Source: Acholoe squamosa
Taxonomy: Eukaryota > Annelida > Polychaeta > Phyllodocida > Polynoidae
Direction of reading: 5' to 3'
Assembly (NCBI GenBank): GCA_949317995.1
Contig: OX439036.1
Coordinates: 105,131,669-105,195,668 of the forward strand
DNA length: 64,000 bases
Shown: piece after piece, positions 23,960 through 33,619 of the stretch
Numbering within the stretch: the stretch's first letter is position 1
Layout: each line of letters begins with the position of its first letter
Notes under the pieces: model-generated
Seen by the model: the letters and a program-made list of their open reading frames with translations, nothing else
Databases searched by the model: none
Told to the model about the DNA's origin: nothing
Position numbers and translations under genes: made by a program

Positions 23960-24121
23960 TGTTGGTTAGAGGTGAAATGAGGGCCACAAGAGATCGATGT
24001 CTGAAGCCATCACGGTGCTGGTGCTGAGCGCATTTATTCAAAATACGCATGACCGGAAGTACATGTTATCTGGCGAGGTTTCCCGCCCTAACATTGTCTG
24101 TGGTTTGCACCATTTCCAACA
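23960..24121 (-). repeat. Copia-type element, 5' LTR
   Basis: A 162-bp LTR with TGTTGG/CCAACA ends. The minus strand carries TTGAATAAATGCGC, a candidate poly(A) signal. A third copy, split by a LINE, makes up 26618-26696 plus 28981-29042. Confidence 0.82.
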
Positions 24122-24825
24122 CTGCTGCACAATAGAAGTGACCTTGAGGTCATTTTAGGAGTACAGTGCACACCAGAGCAAGGTAACAGCTTGTCTATCA
24201 TTCCCGTGGGATATCAGAGGCTTTAGACTTTTGATCAATGTGATGGAAAAGGTAACATGTTTTATAAAGACAATAGAGAACTCATTCGTCATGTCTTGAC
24301 TCTCTGTTGGACTATAATACACTCTGGTCTTGGGCCTTATGAAGGCTCTCGACCATCGTGCGTTATAGTCCAACAGAGAATCTCAACATGAATAATATCG
24401 TTGTCTATTCTCTAAGTAGTACATATCCCATAAAAAGAAAATACACAAATAAAGCAAGATTACCTGCTATTGCTGGTACACCGGCATATATCAATGCCCT
24501 ACCCTGAAGCCGACCAGGAACACAATCATCTGGATTCTCTTAGCCGACATTGATGTATTCCTTGAACAGTCTTTCATTCTTCAAATAAAAGAAAGTAATA
24601 TATATATTATTCAACAAACATTGGGTTTAAAGGGAATGTACAATAATTACAGGCTGTCTTGAATATATCAAATACCGTAAAAAATTCAGTCTTCATCTAC
24701 CAGACCAATACACTATTGTATCGGCATTATTTATCTGGTATACACAAATTAGATATGGTACTATTTATAATAATATTATAATATACATGATAAACAAAAT
24801 AAATAATAGACAAGCAAATATATAC

Positions 24826-24914
24826 CTCAATTTGACAATCACTCAAAAAGTACTGCAGCTTCTGTTTGCAATCATTGCATTTTCTTTCATTATCCGTCAC
24901 TGCTCGAACCAGGT
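24826..24914 (-). pseudogene. Exon-like piece of unknown gene, repeat copy 1
   Basis: On the minus strand, between acceptor TTATTCTTTTAG and donor GAG|GTATAT, the sequence encodes NERKCNDCKQKLQYFLSDC. The same exon, with the same splice sites, recurs at 39981-40065. A four-base difference near its 5' end shifts the frame between copies. Not a family I recognise; one Cys pair of CxxC type is kept. Probably a fragment of a duplicated multi-exon gene. Confidence 0.4.
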
Positions 24915-25734
24915 CTAAAAGAATAACATTTATTCCAAACAATATACACACTTATACCACACTAGGGTGGGAAAAGGGTGGAAAGATAATTGAAGAGAAT
25001 GGATTATATATCGCCTATAGCTGCTATAGTTTATGGGGTCCACTTGACACACACACACATTATTTATATCAGAGTTTTGGTAAAGTACTCATTTATTTTG
25101 TATAATCTGAACATACAATAACCTACTAATAAATATATGTTAAATAACTATATAAAAATGTGAAAGGTACAATTACCATAAATCATGTTGAGCGCATTTA
25201 ACTTCTGTGGATTATCATTACAGAGGTGTTGATTATGTAGAATACTCCCAAATGGTCAAACAAAGATTCTAACTCAAACAAAGACTCTAACTCAAACAGA
25301 CTCCAAGATTTGCTGCATGATTTTTTTGTAACTTCACTTGTTTCGTTCTCATTATTGCTATCACTTTCACTTTATTGGTTAGTAGGTGGCACATAGTTTT
25401 CGTCCTTAGCAGTATCATCTGTGTTTTCACTCGATCCAGACAGGTTTGTTGAACTCTAGGCATCTTAGAATAAAAATAACAGTAATAAAGAACATAATAA
25501 AGTGTGTAGGGGCATAAGATTTCTCAATATAGATATTTACGAACACAAACATACATGTTTAATGAACACGACTGGCACTCACTAATAACATGACATGTAA
25601 ATTCACATATTATCACTCACCGCAGATTTCTATTTTTACCTATCAAAGGTAAAATACATGAATGTATATATAACATTGAACACATTTATAACCCTTAAAC
25701 TATAGTTTTCATTATGGAATGTGACATGCAACAG

Positions 25735-26070
25735 TTCAAACATCATCTACTGGACTAGATGCACGAGGTGTGGCATGTAGTATGTAGGACAAACCTACAA
25801 AAGACTTAGAGACAGAATATATGGACATCTATATAACATAGATGATGGGGAAGGACCAAACGATGTTGCCCACTACTTCAATCAATGTGGAAACAATTGA
25901 ATCTACAACATAAAACTGTATGTCCCAGATTTCATTGAAAAACACCAAGGGCCCTCAGCCTGAGACTCAAAATTGAGTTCAATTGGGTCCACAGATTGAA
26001 AACACAAGCCCCAATGGGCCTGAACACAATGCACAATAGGTATGGATAAGGACTGTAACTATAAAGCCAC
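25735..26070 (+). mobile_element. Penelope-like GIY-YIG endonuclease fragment
   Basis: The plus strand encodes the C-terminal endonuclease typical of Penelope-like elements: NIIYWTRCTRCGM then YVGQTYKRLRDRIYGHLYNI, a VAHYFNQCGN block and a final FNWVHRLKTQAPMGLN block. These match the GIY-YIG layout (YVG, R..RI..H, W...L.T..P.GLN). No reverse transcriptase is found upstream, so this is a truncated and decayed remnant. A second copy is cut off within the domain at 40931. Confidence 0.72.
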
Positions 26071-26252
26071 ATCAAAAAATTAATACGCTGGCATGAATTA
26101 TTACAAACTACTGTTTGAGTTCAGTCCACATCCCCTCGACCTCCCTGAACCACATGAGCCTTTACCCAAAACTAAGAGAGAATAAATATGATACTCCCTT
26201 ATATAATAAGCCCTGACCACAAATAAAAACCTATGTCACAAGATCAATACTC

Positions 26253-26275
26253 CTGAAGAGGCCTCAAGGCCGAAA
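26253..26275 (+). ncRNA. Hammerhead-ribozyme-like core
   Basis: Reads CTGAAGA, then stem II GGCC-TCAA-GGCC, then GAAA: the conserved core of a hammerhead ribozyme (CUGANGA, stem II, GAAA). It lies about 190 bp downstream of the Penelope GIY-YIG fragment, and Penelope-like elements are known to carry hammerheads in their terminal repeats. Stems I and III and the cleavage site could not be drawn convincingly, so the motif may be degenerate. Confidence 0.4.
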
Positions 26276-26696
26276 ACACTCCATGAGACACAGGACCTTT
26301 AGATGCAGCTACCCCACCTGGTGGGCATATTCTGCACTAAAACAGCACATGTTAGTACCTACATCTAACACTAGGGAAGGGATTCCCCCAAGGGGGTTTC
26401 CCAACTATAGTGGCTGGTTGCCCAGGTATATAGGTATACAGTGGGTACTAGCAATTACATGTCAGGTACTGGTTGCTGGTATAAGCCTCTACCATAAGGC
26501 ATACTAGGGCAATGCTCTACTTGGACTAGCAGAGCCAATGAGGCATAACTGAGGCCATACCAACCACAGGACCCACTGCTGGTCACAGTCCTACAATAGG
26601 AACAAACTAGACTTGCTACAAGAGATTGACGTCTGAAGCCATCACAGTGCTGGTGCTGAGCGCGTTTATTCAAAATATGCATGACCGGAAGTACAT

Positions 26697-28980
26697 TTTT
26701 TTTTTTTTTTTTTTTGAAACAATTTAAACTTTATTTAGCCTAAGGAGTATAACATTTTCATACGATTTACAAAGTTGAAAATTTCCTGGATTGAATAAGA
26801 ATCCATGTTAAATACCTTATAACCGGTGAACCGGGAAATCTTTACATCAGGAAAACTAATATCATTGAGGCTATCAAGTTAATGACTGACCATGATCCTA
26901 AGGATGTTGTCTCGGCCAAGCCATAAAAAAGTCTAAATACCATTCATAATATTTGCTCGTGTTATAATGACAGTATATTTGTGAACAGCAGCATTATTCT
27001 CTACTTTAATCATAATTTAATAACAAATCCCCATCCCCATAACAATATCACATTTTTATGAATATATACAGAGGATATACAATCGTGTATTAGTACAATA
27101 TTTTACAAAATATTGATTGATATTATAAAGGTTATAAACTTATAACAATTCTTTTTTACACTCCAGTTTAAATTTGTCCCTGTCTTTAATATTTCTAGTT
27201 TCTATCGGTAATTTGTTCCAAGTTTGAGCACATTTGACTTCTGGTGATGTTTCATATGCTTTACAATTGATTTTTTGGTATTTTAGTACAGGTGCAGCAG
27301 CTAACCGTGTCTCTCTTACCTTAGGTTCTATATATTCGTCTTTACATGATCTCTTATGGGCTGCAATTTTAATATGATAGACTCTCCTAGATGTTAACAT
27401 AGGTAAATTGGCCTTATTATGCACAGTACGAGTAGGTGTTAATATGTGATAATCAAAACAAGTTTTCAGGCATTTACTTTGTATACGCTGTAGTTCTAAC
27501 AGATAGTCTGACTTAGCCTCACTGTACAATATATCACAATAATCTATTAATGGTAGTATATGCATTTTATACATTCTTAATCTTGCTTCTTGAGACATAT
27601 ATTTTCTAGTTTTATACAATATCAACGACTTGTATCTTACATTGTTAATTACTGTGCGTAAGTACATATTAAACTTCAATTCAGGGTCTAGGGTAACCCC
27701 TAGATACTTGTAGGAAGATACATTCATGAGTACTTTATTATTAATAATAATATTTGGTTTTCTCAGATTTTTCAGTTTTATTGAAGAGGCGAAGGTCATA
27801 ATTTTAGTTTTGTTTTCGTTCATAGTTAATTTATTACTTGTAGACCAAGAATAAAATTTGTTTAGAGCATTTTCAAGTTGAATTTGTAAGTGATCTATTT
27901 CTTTGCCTGATACATATAAAACTGAATCGTCTGCATATAGCATTGTTTTATGGGTGTCGTCTTCAGAGATACAGTCATTAATATATAATAGAAAAAACAA
28001 TGGACCCAAAATTGACCCTTGGGGTACTCCACATGTTAAATTTTTATACTCTGATCTTACATGGTTGGCCACGGAACACTGCTGTCTCCTCGAAAGGTAA
28101 TTCTCAATCAGCGTAAGATTCCTATTTCTAATACCGTATTGTTCAAGTTTGTTCAGTAGAATGTTATGATTTACAGAATCGAAAGCTTTTTTTATATCTA
28201 TAAATGCTGCAAGGGTAATATTATTTTGGTTTCGATTTTTTAGTATATCATCAACTAGAATAGTTATAGTATCTAAAGTCGATTTATTTTTTTGATATCC
28301 TCCTTGAAATTTTGACAATATATTATGTAAAGTTAAATGTGAGCTGATTTTTGTATGTATCAGACGTTCCAATATTTTGCCTGGTATGGGTAATACACTG
28401 ATAGGTCTTAGATTTGAAACATTTGATGGATCTCCTCCTTTTGGTAGAGGAGTGACCGTGGCTATTTTCCAGCTATCAGGTATAACACCGGTTTGTGTGA
28501 TCAAATTTATAATTTTGATAAATTTATCAGAGAATTTAATTACAGCCAGCTTGAAAATATTAGTGGGTAAATATTCGATAGAGGATGATTTTGATACATC
28601 TATGTCTTCTAAACATTTAACTATTTCTTCATCAGTAAACGACATATCAGGCATATCCATAACACATCTTTTTCCTTTAAATAAAAATTCTGTATCGTGA
28701 AGTCTAGCTAGCCTCGGCCCTATATCTGCAAAAAAATTATTTATATATGTGGATGTATCTTCTAGAGTGATAGTTTGTCCATTTTCATCTACTAAATTAA
28801 TTGTTTTCGATTTTCCTTTGTTATTTGGCAGTACTTCTTTCATAGTAGTCCAAAATTTCTTAGAATCTTTCTTGTAGACTTCGGACAGGTTATTATAATA
28901 TCTTTCTTTTGCTTGCTGGACTTCATGATTTACAATATTTCTGGATAATCTGGCATGGTGCCATGATATTATGTCTAAAA
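26697..28980 (-). mobile_element. 5'-truncated LINE with open reverse transcriptase
   Basis: A non-LTR retrotransposon on the minus strand, flanked by the 5-bp target duplication TACAT (26692-26696 and 28981-28985). Its 3' end is AATAAAGTTTAAATTG and a run of 20 A (T on the plus strand). The empty site is kept in unit 1 at 24056-24070. The copy is 2.28 kb and 5'-truncated: the apurinic endonuclease is absent, but the RT frame is open from the truncation point to its stop. Confidence 0.93.
27140..28843 (-). CDS. Non-LTR retrotransposon reverse transcriptase (567 aa from first Met)
   Basis: RT domain in order: TVTPLPKGGDPSNVSNLRPI (residues about 129-148), motif A FIDIKKAFDSVNH (about 214-226), motif B GVPQGSILGPLFFLLYIND (about 272-290), catalytic YADD (303-306), thumb YKYLGVTLD (about 378-386) and a C-terminal AQTWNKLP block. 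The frame stays open upstream of this Met to the 5' truncation, so the Met is not the native start. RT motifs are intact; no endonuclease domain. Belongs to the broad CR1/Jockey-like group; finer placement needs a tree. Same family as the fragment at 5461-6612. Confidence 0.92.
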   Translation of the reverse strand: MKEVLPNNKGKSKTINLVDENGQTITLEDTSTYINNFFADIGPRLARLHDTEFLFKGKRCVMDMPDMSFTDEEIVKCLEDIDVSKSSSIEYLPTNIFKLAVIKFSDKFIKIINLITQTGVIPDSWKIATVTPLPKGGDPSNVSNLRPISVLPIPGKILERLIHTKISSHLTLHNILSKFQGGYQKNKSTLDTITILVDDILKNRNQNNITLAAFIDIKKAFDSVNHNILLNKLEQYGIRNRNLTLIENYLSRRQQCSVANHVRSEYKNLTCGVPQGSILGPLFFLLYINDCISEDDTHKTMLYADDSVLYVSGKEIDHLQIQLENALNKFYSWSTSNKLTMNENKTKIMTFASSIKLKNLRKPNIIINNKVLMNVSSYKYLGVTLDPELKFNMYLRTVINNVRYKSLILYKTRKYMSQEARLRMYKMHILPLIDYCDILYSEAKSDYLLELQRIQSKCLKTCFDYHILTPTRTVHNKANLPMLTSRRVYHIKIAAHKRSCKDEYIEPKVRETRLAAAPVLKYQKINCKAYETSPEVKCAQTWNKLPIETRNIKDRDKFKLECKKELL

Positions 28981-29460
28981 TACATGTTATCTGGCGAGGT
29001 TTCCCGCCCTAACATTGTCTGTGGTTTGCACCATTTCCAACACTGCTGCACAATAGAAGTGACCTTGAGGTCATTATAGGAGTACAGTGCACACCTGAGC
29101 AAGGTAACAGCTTGTCTATCGTTCCCGTGGGATCTCAGAGGCTTTAGACTTTTGATCAATGTGATGGAAAAGGTAACATGTTTTATAAAGGCAATAGAGA
29201 ACTCATTCGTCATGTCTTGACTCTCTGTTGGACTATAATACACTCTGGTCTTGGGCCTTATGAAGGCTCTCGACCATCGTGCGTTATAGTCCAACAGAGA
29301 ATCTCAACATGAATAATATCGTTGTCTATTCTCTAAGTAGTACATATCCCATAAAAAGAAAATACACAAATAAAGCAAGATTACCTGCTATTGCTGGTAC
29401 ACCGGCATATATAATAAGCCCTGACCACAAATAAAAACCTATGTCACAAGATCAATACTC

Positions 29461-29483
29461 CTGAAGAGGCCTCAAGGCCGAAA
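29461..29483 (+). ncRNA. Hammerhead-ribozyme-like core, duplicate copy
   Basis: Identical to 26253-26275 (CTGAAGA, GGCC-TCAA-GGCC, GAAA), carried by the tandem duplication. It is slightly longer downstream than the first copy (CTGCTAAAAATGACAC inserted). Confidence 0.4.
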
Positions 29484-29862
29484 ACACTCCATGAGACCTG
29501 CTAAAAATGACACAGGACCTTTAGATGCAGCTACCCCACCTGGTGGGCATATTCTGCACTAAAACAGCACATGTTAGTACCTACATCTAACACTAGGGAA
29601 GGGATTCCCCCAAGGGGGTTTCCCAACTATGACACATATAGTGGCTGGTTGCCCAGGTATATAGGTATACAGTGGGTACTAGCAATTACATGTCAGGTAC
29701 TGGTTGCCGGTATAAGCCTCTACCATAAGGCATACTAGGGCAATGCTCTACTTGGACTAGCAGAGCCAATGAGGCATAACTGAGGCCATACCAACCACAG
29801 GACCCACTGCTGGTCACAGTCCTACAATAGGAACAAACTAGCCTTGCTACAAGATACAGTGC

Positions 29863-30599
29863 AGTCAGCAAAAAGAGCAGGAATTCAAACCCTGTATATA
29901 AGGGGCAGGGTGAAGGACCCGGTTCATTGAGTGTGGTTGAGTGATCTGTGATCATCATACCCCATAGTATTCATTATGTCATAAGTAAAAATGCAATCTA
30001 ATAAAGTTTTTAAACTCAAAAGTACTTACTTTGACTTGTCGTCTTAGCGTCTTGAAAAAGTGTTGATGACCTGTATTCGCTAATTTATCAACTTCCGGTT
30101 CCATACTCGTTATTTTTCTCACTTCCGGTTATGACGTAGTACACAACTTTTAATGAGTACCATAATTAACTAATACGGAATTGCGAATACCTATATTTTC
30201 ATAAATAGCGAATACGAAATTAATGAACACCAACTTTTTTCGTACTCATCTGGATGAGTAATGACTGTGTAACACAATTTTTTATTGATCATCCCCTCAT
30301 TCGTAAAAAAAAAAAAATTATTTGAGCAGGGATGGTAGGACCTATTGATTTAATACTATGTTGGTACTGGATATAATGGATCTGATATAATGTCATGTGC
30401 ACGGCAGTGGGAACTGACCTTTCTCGCAATAGGGCTGAGCCATTCCACATTTGAATTGCTTCTACTTACACATACATAGAGGTTTATTATCAAAATGCCA
30501 CACGCCATGCATTAGGGAAACATATGATATTGATCAAGGTATACTTCAATAATTACATTTCTAACATGTAGATTTAGTTGAAACCCTTAATTAACTTGT
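29863..30599. other. Repeat end and spacer
   Basis: 29880-30030 has an LTR- or promoter-like look (TGTATATAAGGGGC near 29896, AATAAAG near 30000) but no partner repeat was found. 30031-30599 shows nothing recognisable beyond AT-rich sequence. Confidence 0.3.
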
Positions 30600-30890
30600 C
30601 TTGAAACTGATATTCACCCACTTTGGGATGCCCATTTCCAAACTAACCTGTGCCCAATGTGGTTGACCATTTCAAAACTGATCTGTGCCTGAGTCAGGCA
30701 GCCCAATGTGGCCCAGACCACTGGCTGAGGACAAAAACCGTCAACAGTCTCAAATTGGTTTTCTCGTTTAGGGCTGCCCACTATGGCCTGAATTGGAAAC
30801 CCAGCATCTGCCCAAACTAAGCCAATGTACTGAATTCTGCCCACTTTGGCCCCAACTGGGCTTGCTATATGAGTTATTCCAATGTCTGGG
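30600..30890. repeat. Left arm of a degenerate inverted repeat pair
   Basis: Phrases such as CTGATCTGTGCC, AATGTGGCCCA, GGCTGAGGAC, GCCCACTTTGG and GGCTTGCTATATG recur in the same order on the opposite strand at 33620-33880. The arms bracket the 31004-32409 TIR element and the minisatellite block. Divergent, so old. Confidence 0.55.
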
Positions 30891-31003
30891 GTGGGACCTA
30901 TACAAGGCTTTTGCGAGAGAATTTACGGTAGTCCATATTGTAGTTTATTATAATAGTGGGTAGAGGTAGGGACTATACCTGCAGGTGGTAGGTCAGATGA
31001 CTG

Positions 31004-32409
31004 CAGGGGCGGATCCAGGGGGGGGGAGTCTTGGGAGACAGGACCCCCCTTTTGGTCCACCCATAACATGATCAAACAGGGGTCCCCAAAGGTGGCCCCC
31101 CCCTTTTTGGCCCACCCAAGATGTCCACTTTGTATGTCCCTATGTATGACCCCTATATCTCTTCAATATAGTTTTTTATTGCTTACAAATTGTACAGTTT
31201 ATGACTCTATAGTATCTTAAATATATAAAAAATTCTCAAAGTTTCTAACATGTGCCAATCCAGCAAAAAGCACTGCCACATCATACATATAGTTAATGTC
31301 TGACTTAGGCCTATATGATTATAAGGCAAAGCTTATACTGGGTGAGCCTTATAGGTTGAGTTTGAGTGGTATAGGTCATGCAATAGGAAAGGGTCAAGGA
31401 TGTAGGGTATAATTACATTAGATTAGAGATAATCTACTACAAATCATCCCCAATGTGTACCAGCAACCAGGCATCTAGGCATCTGGTGTGCCTTAAGGGT
31501 GGAATACTAATTTTCTATCAGATTTACATCCAATTTATTCATCTCAGGTTTATTTGAGGGCAGGCTCCAAATCACTTTCAAGTGAAACTACTAGATTCAC
31601 ACCCAATGATACAGAAATTTCTTAGACTATAGTGTTAGACACAAATATTTCAACAATTTCCTTGGAGGACAAGCTGCCCAAACACTCTCAAAGAACAGGA
31701 CATGAACAGGACCAGCATTCCTTGCTGAAAACGCTTGCCTATACCAAAAAATGCTTTAAATACAAGTGTGAAAAAATTTCATTTGACAAAGGTGTAGTTT
31801 TTATTTTATGATTTTTTATACACCGAGATAGGGCGCTTCGTTATTAAAGAGCAACATTTCAAATAATTTGATTATTCTTCATCAGGCTAGAAATATAAGT
31901 GTGATGATTATGTTATAAGATTTTTTTGATGGGCATGACCTAAAACTCCCTTCAATCACCAGAGTATAAACACACTCCTGAGGGTATACCAAAATGCTTT
32001 AAACTTTAAGGTTTGACAATAATTCTTCAAAAAATTCCAAGGGGTGGGTGCAGGCGCCCACACCCCCTTAGAAAACAATATCTAAAAATGCTTGATTCAC
32101 ATCTGAGGCTATTTGAATCCTTACCCCCCCCCCACCCCAGTTTGATATTTATATTTCTGAAATCTTCTAGGGGATGCCTCCCTCAAACTGCTGATGGTAC
32201 ATGTGTACCAAAATGCTTTGGGGTCTAGAAATGCATCAGAATGCACCATTTACATTTCAATCCCCCCTAGATATGTTGCGGCGCTGTGCTTGTCACATCC
32301 CATGCTGCGCGTGCGCCATCACAGCAATGCACTTCCAACACCAGACTAATAGGCCCTTAGGGTTGGACCACCCTTTTCAAAATCCTTCAAAATCCTAGAT
32401 CCGCCCCTG
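31004..32409. mobile_element. TIR DNA-transposon remnant (CAGGGGCGGATC ends)
   Basis: Left end CAGGGGCGGATCCAGG at 31004 and right end CCTAGATCCGCCCCTG at 32409 are inverse complements with one mismatch. CAGGGG..-type ends suit hAT-like elements, but the flanking eight bases match poorly. No transposase frame was found, so it is non-autonomous or decayed. A small relative lies at 58361-58535, and a right-end remnant at 40932-41021. Confidence 0.6.
31857..31885 (-). ncRNA. Weak hammerhead-like motif
   Basis: The minus strand reads CTGATGA, one unpaired A, a 7-bp AU-rich stem (GAATAAT-CAA-ATTATTT, one G-U), then GAAA. The extra A before stem II and the AU-only stem make chance likely; no GIY-YIG or RT lies nearby. 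Confidence 0.2.
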
Positions 32410-32419
32410 ATGATGTAGA

Positions 32420-32427
<8 letters not shown>

Positions 32428-32473
<46 letters not shown>
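32428..32473. repeat. (AT)n microsatellite
   Basis: Uninterrupted TA repeat immediately right of the TIR element. The equivalent, longer tract in the duplicate block is 41037-41097. Confidence 0.95.
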
Positions 32474-32476
<3 letters not shown>

Positions 32477-32552
32477 CCTACTTGTTACAACCTTTGGGAA
32501 CGTGGCTGCGATGAGGTAGGTTTCTTGGTCATGTTAGAGGGAGGAGGGCTGG

Positions 32553-32665
32553 ATGAGAGAGAGAGAGTGAGAGAGAATGATAGGTGAGGAGGGGAGAAAG
32601 AGAGAGGGAGGAAGGGAGACAGAGACAGGAACACAGAGAGGGAAAGACATACAGAGAGAGAGAGA
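32553..32665. repeat. (GA)n-rich tract
   Basis: Purine-rich GAGAGAGA runs mixed with GGGAGGAAGG. The duplicate at 41177-41230 is a cleaner (GA)n. Confidence 0.85.
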
Positions 32666-32774
32666 AAGGGACGTGTGTTACACATAAGACCATATGTGGA
32701 TCCTCCCCTTGCAATGTGTGTTCTTGGCCTTGTAATGACGGGAATAGAAGGGGTAGAGGCTGGGACCTGCTTTC

Positions 32775-32990
32775 AGCTGGTTCCGGGACCCTTTCCCCGT
32801 GTTCCTGGCCCCTTTCCCTCATGTTCCTAGACCCTTTCCCCATGTTCTTGGACCCTTTCCCCCATGTTCCTGGACCCTTTCCCAGTGTTCCTGGGCCCTT
32901 TTCCCATGTTCCTGGACTCTTTCCCTGTGTTTCTGGGCCCTTCTCCCATGTTCCTGGACCCTCTCCCTGTGCCTCCATGACCCTTTCCTC
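32775..32990. repeat. 21-bp minisatellite (CCATGTTCCTGGACCCTTTC)
   Basis: About ten tandem, slightly varied units of 21 bp. Because 21 is a multiple of three, long frames stay open on both strands (VPGPFPH-type and GKGPGTW-type heptads); there is no other sign of coding. A shorter version is at 41340-41520. Confidence 0.85.
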
Positions 32991-33506
32991 ATGTGGGGGC
33001 TGCCATTAATAGATTAATAGACCCATGGCACTGGATAACGCCTAAAACTGGCTCTTAAAAATGTTGTTTAACCTAGGTTTCAAAAAGTTTTAGAAACAAT
33101 ACTATGATTAGTATATGAACAAAAATGCATGCTCCTGTTTAAGTTCGTTCGATATGTTAGGGCAATGTGTTAGCATTTTTACTATCAAAACAATATTTCT
33201 AATTAGCAGCAGGAAATTAAAGGGGGATAAATACTAATCATATTTGCCTTTGATATACCTGAGAAAATCACTTAAAAGGGAGGTGAAATTCCCATTGTAG
33301 AGGTCGGCAGCATAAGGATCCATTTCCACCTTTCACCCCTTAATTATGTATAGTTATAACTGGAATAATGCTTCCATATCATGGGAAAATGGTAGGAAGG
33401 GGAAACCTCACCTTCCAGGTGAGTCATATCATCAAAACATATCATAAGACAATATGTGAGAGGCAAGGTAGCAAAAGGACCCATCCTCCCCCAGTCCCCA
33501 CAGAGA

Positions 33507-33556
33507 GAGAGAGAAAGAGAGAGAGATACATAGAGAGAGGGGAGAGGCAGACAATC
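33507..33556. repeat. (GA)n tract
   Basis: GAGAGAGAGAAAGAGAGAG-type tract, absent at the corresponding place in copy 2. Confidence 0.85.
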
Positions 33557-33619
33557 GGAGAAAGGGACAATCAACATGCAAGGCATGATCCATTGTCACT
33601 ATTAGATCTTAGTTCCCCA

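Larger units (their letters stand above)
21487..24121 (-). mobile_element. Non-autonomous copia-type LTR element
   Basis: LTRs at 21487-21577 and 23960-24121 begin TGTTGG and end CCAACA. A 5-bp target duplication CTGCT lies at 21482-21486 and 24122-24126. On the minus strand the right-hand LTR is followed by GGTTATGAGGCCCAGATAT, resembling the internal initiator-tRNA-Met primer site of Drosophila copia, and the left-hand LTR is preceded by a purine-rich tract (TTGAGAAGGAG). An AATAAA lies in the LTR. The 2.4-kb interior has no recognisable gag or pol, so this is a TRIM/LARD-like or gutted copy. The LTRs differ by a length change as well as substitutions. Confidence 0.82.
23986..26623. repeat. 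Tandem duplication, unit 1
   Basis: The segment from CACAAGAGATCG in the copia LTR to TTGCTACAAGA is repeated immediately downstream as 26618-29862, joined at a 6-bp overlap ACAAGA (26618-26623). Over the shared part just after the LTR (24122 onward against 29043 onward) the units differ at only a few positions, so the duplication is recent. Unit 1 is complete; unit 2 has gained a LINE and lost about 1.7 kb. Confidence 0.8.
26618..29862. repeat. Tandem duplication, unit 2 (with LINE insertion and deletion)
   Basis: Second copy of 23986-26623. A LINE splits the LTR part at 26697-28980. A deletion at about 29410 joins sequence equivalent to 24485 to sequence equivalent to 26205 across a short TATAT overlap, removing the GIY-YIG fragment and the exon-like pieces. 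The hammerhead-like core and the unit's right-hand end are kept. Confidence 0.8.

Noticed and set aside
27140-28843. Host gene with a 567-residue frame
   Set aside because: RT motifs, poly-A tail and target duplication show a LINE insertion.
32529-33009. Long open frames on both strands (149 and 141 codons) resembling proline-rich or glycine-rich proteins
   Set aside because: They are produced by the 21-bp minisatellite and the GA tract; both strands are open equally and there are no splice or start features.
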